A stretch of DNA of 15,049 nt, from positions 1-15,049 of the forward strand of contig JAOZSC010000018.1 in the NCBI GenBank assembly GCA_029939875.1. Direction: 5' to 3'. This document shows positions 13,806-15,049 of the stretch, piece by piece (positions within the stretch are counted from its first letter, which is position 1; each line of letters begins with the position of its first letter). The notes under the pieces are model-generated. The model worked only from the letters and a program-made list of their open reading frames with translations, made no database searches and had not been told where the DNA came from. The DNA is from Desulfobacterales bacterium. GTDB lineage: Bacteria > Desulfobacterota > Desulfobacteria > Desulfobacterales > JAFDCJ01. Position numbers and translations under genes: made by a program.

Positions 13806-14519
13806 ATGAACCCTGATATCCTCAAAATAGAGAATCTGGTCAAATCCTTTAACGGCAATACCGTCATCAACGGCATATCCCTGTCCATCGCCCAGGGTGA
13901 GCTCAGCGCCATTATTGGGCCCAACGGCGCCGGCAAGACCACCACCATGCTCAGTATTATGGGGTTAAATCGACCGAAATCCGGCACCATAACTTACCGG
14001 GGCAAAGATATTACCGGCCATGCGCCTTTCAAGATCGCCCGGGCCGGCATCGGCTTCGTGCCCGAGGATCGTCGGGTTTTCCCAGACTTAACGGTGCTGG
14101 GGAATCTGGATGTGGGCCGACGGACACCCAAAAATAAAAGCAAAAAGTGGACCCTTGAGCGCATCTATAAATTGTTTCCCCGGCTGCAGGAATTTTCCCA
14201 CCGGAACGCGGGCACATTAAGCGGGGGCGAGCAGCAGATGTTGACCATTGCCGGCACCCTGATGGGCAACCCGGATTTTTTGCTTCTCGATGAGCCTTCC
14301 GAGGGTTTGGCGCCTATTATTGTCAAGGTTCTGGGGGAATTTATCGAGGTGATCAAGCAGGAGGGAATGACTGTTTTGTTGTCGGAACAAAACACAAAAT
14401 TTGCCCTCAAGCATGCCGATCGGGCCTATATCGTGGACAACGGCTCCATTAAGTTTGAAGGTAGTATTGACGAACTGGAGCAAAATGCCGAGATCAAGAA
14501 GCGCTACCTGGCCGTTTGA
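13806..14519 (+). CDS. Liv-type ABC transporter ATPase, apparent LivG/LivF hybrid
   Basis: A 237-residue ABC ATPase from the ATG at 13806 (MNPDILKIENL); an in-frame ATG at 13764 would add 14 residues without a good ribosome binding site. Walker A GPNGAGKTT (38-46), signature LSGGEQQ (138-144), Walker B FLLLDEPSEGLAP (158-170) and EQN in the H-loop position (194-196) are all present, so a complete ATPase fold is encoded. The first part, KSFNGNTVINGISLSIAQGELSAIIGPNGAGKTT, resembles LivG. From TMLSIMGLNRPKSGTI through GIGFVPEDRRVFPDLTV and SEQN it is LivF. A Liv operon normally has both genes in the order H-M-G-F, but only one is here. A deletion by recombination at the Walker A sequences shared by livG and livF explains both facts. 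An unusual LivF is the alternative. Confidence 0.85.
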   Translation: MNPDILKIENLVKSFNGNTVINGISLSIAQGELSAIIGPNGAGKTTTMLSIMGLNRPKSGTITYRGKDITGHAPFKIARAGIGFVPEDRRVFPDLTVLGNLDVGRRTPKNKSKKWTLERIYKLFPRLQEFSHRNAGTLSGGEQQMLTIAGTLMGNPDFLLLDEPSEGLAPIIVKVLGEFIEVIKQEGMTVLLSEQNTKFALKHADRAYIVDNGSIKFEGSIDELEQNAEIKKRYLAV

Positions 14520-14580
14520 ATCGGCAATCAGGGAGTTTTTGCAGGAGACGTGAAGATAGGATGCCGTCAAGGAGGAAAAA

Positions 14581-15049
14581 GTGAAAAAACGCAGACAACT
14601 CAGCCGCGACGTTGCCATCGTCGGCGCCGGCATGTCGAAATTCGGCATGTTCAAGGATAAAGATTCGAAGGACCTGTTTGCCGAAGCCTTTACGGATATG
14701 ATTGCCTCGGTGGACAAGGGCCTTGACCCCGGTGAGATCGAAGCCCTTTATCTGGGCAATTTCTCGAACGATTTTTTCATGCACCAAGCCCATTGGGGAC
14801 CGATTATCTCTGATTTAATCGGGTTGACGCCCCGGCCGGCCACCCGCACAGAAGGCGCCTGTGCCTCCAGCGCCCTGGCGTTTCGGGAAGGAGTTTTTGC
14901 CATCGCTTCCGGCTTTTATGATATGGTGCTGGTGGGCGGTGTTGAAGAGATGTCCAAACGCAGCACGGCCGAAGTTGCCGAGGGGCTGGCTCTGGCAACC
15001 GTCCCCTATGAAGGACGGGCGGGATTTACCTTCCCGGGGGTTTTCGGAA
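14581..15049 (+). CDS. Thiolase family protein (acetyl-CoA acetyltransferase / SCP2-thiolase-like), 3' end outside the window
   Basis: 156 codons are visible from the GTG at 14581, preceded by AGGAGG (14570-14575) at 5 nt. The opening RDVAIVGAGMSKFGMF, then LYLGNFSNDFF and RTEGACASSALAFREGVFAIASGFYDMVLVGGVEEMSKRSTAEV, are typical of the SCP-x/archaeal-type thiolases. Cys94 in EGACASSA is the acylated nucleophile position. Such enzymes cleave or condense 3-ketoacyl-CoA and are often followed by a DUF35/OB-fold partner, which would lie beyond the edge. It is the seventh gene of the operon, 61 nt after the ATPase, and its visible part looks undamaged. The His and second Cys of the active site cannot be checked. 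Confidence 0.85.
   Translation, partial: MKKRRQLSRDVAIVGAGMSKFGMFKDKDSKDLFAEAFTDMIASVDKGLDPGEIEALYLGNFSNDFFMHQAHWGPIISDLIGLTPRPATRTEGACASSALAFREGVFAIASGFYDMVLVGGVEEMSKRSTAEVAEGLALATVPYEGRAGFTFPGVFG

Overview
The window looks like a chromosomal segment of an anaerobic Desulfobacterota-type bacterium (Desulfobacterales or relatives). This is inferred from the protein flavour, the moderate GC with AT-rich spacers, and the mix of Liv-type ABC transport, CoA-ligase/thiolase metabolism, an orphan HyuA-like protein and a sigma-54 enhancer-binding regulator. No rRNA, tRNA, CRISPR array or insertion sequence was recognised.

Layout. (1) 77-2693 holds housekeeping genes: a DUF1178 protein (minus), then a YgiM-like SH3/coiled-coil membrane protein and a CNNM/CorC-type CBS membrane protein (plus), closed by a good intrinsic terminator. 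(2) 2765-3406 is a small toxin-antitoxin island on the minus strand: a RHH antitoxin and a RelE-like toxin behind a consensus promoter (TTGACA-N17-TATAAT) whose -10 sits inside a perfect palindrome. An attC-like imperfect hairpin abuts the toxin stop, in the orientation expected for an integron gene cassette. (3) 3584-5843 (minus) is a histone-deacetylase-family protein with a C-terminal zinc-ribbon-like tail, overlapping an EpmA-like EF-P lysyltransferase homologue. (4) 6087-9423 (minus) is a hydantoinase/oxoprolinase-family protein with its own predicted promoter, and a PAS-AAA+-Fis sigma-54 activator. (5) 9512-15049 (plus) is a catabolic and uptake operon: SDR dehydrogenase, acyl-CoA synthetase, Liv-type substrate-binding protein, LivH, LivM, one Liv ATPase and a thiolase that runs off the right edge.

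The most notable feature is that four of the first six genes of the plus-strand operon look damaged by deletion. The SDR has lost its N-terminal NAD-binding half, although homology runs upstream of its only ATG. The acyl-CoA synthetase stops halfway and is joined directly to the ribosome binding site of the next gene. The substrate-binding protein lacks roughly 80 internal residues in frame. The single ATPase reads like a LivG N-terminus joined to a LivF C-terminus at the Walker A motif. LivH, LivM and the visible part of the thiolase look intact. Either a paralogous operon is eroding by short-homology deletions, or the assembly collapsed at short repeats; read mapping across the four junctions would separate these.

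As designed, the operon would import a carboxylic acid or amino-acid-like compound, activate it to a CoA ester, oxidise a hydroxy intermediate and cleave the product thiolytically, under the adjacent divergent sigma-54 activator. The substrate cannot be read from the sequence.
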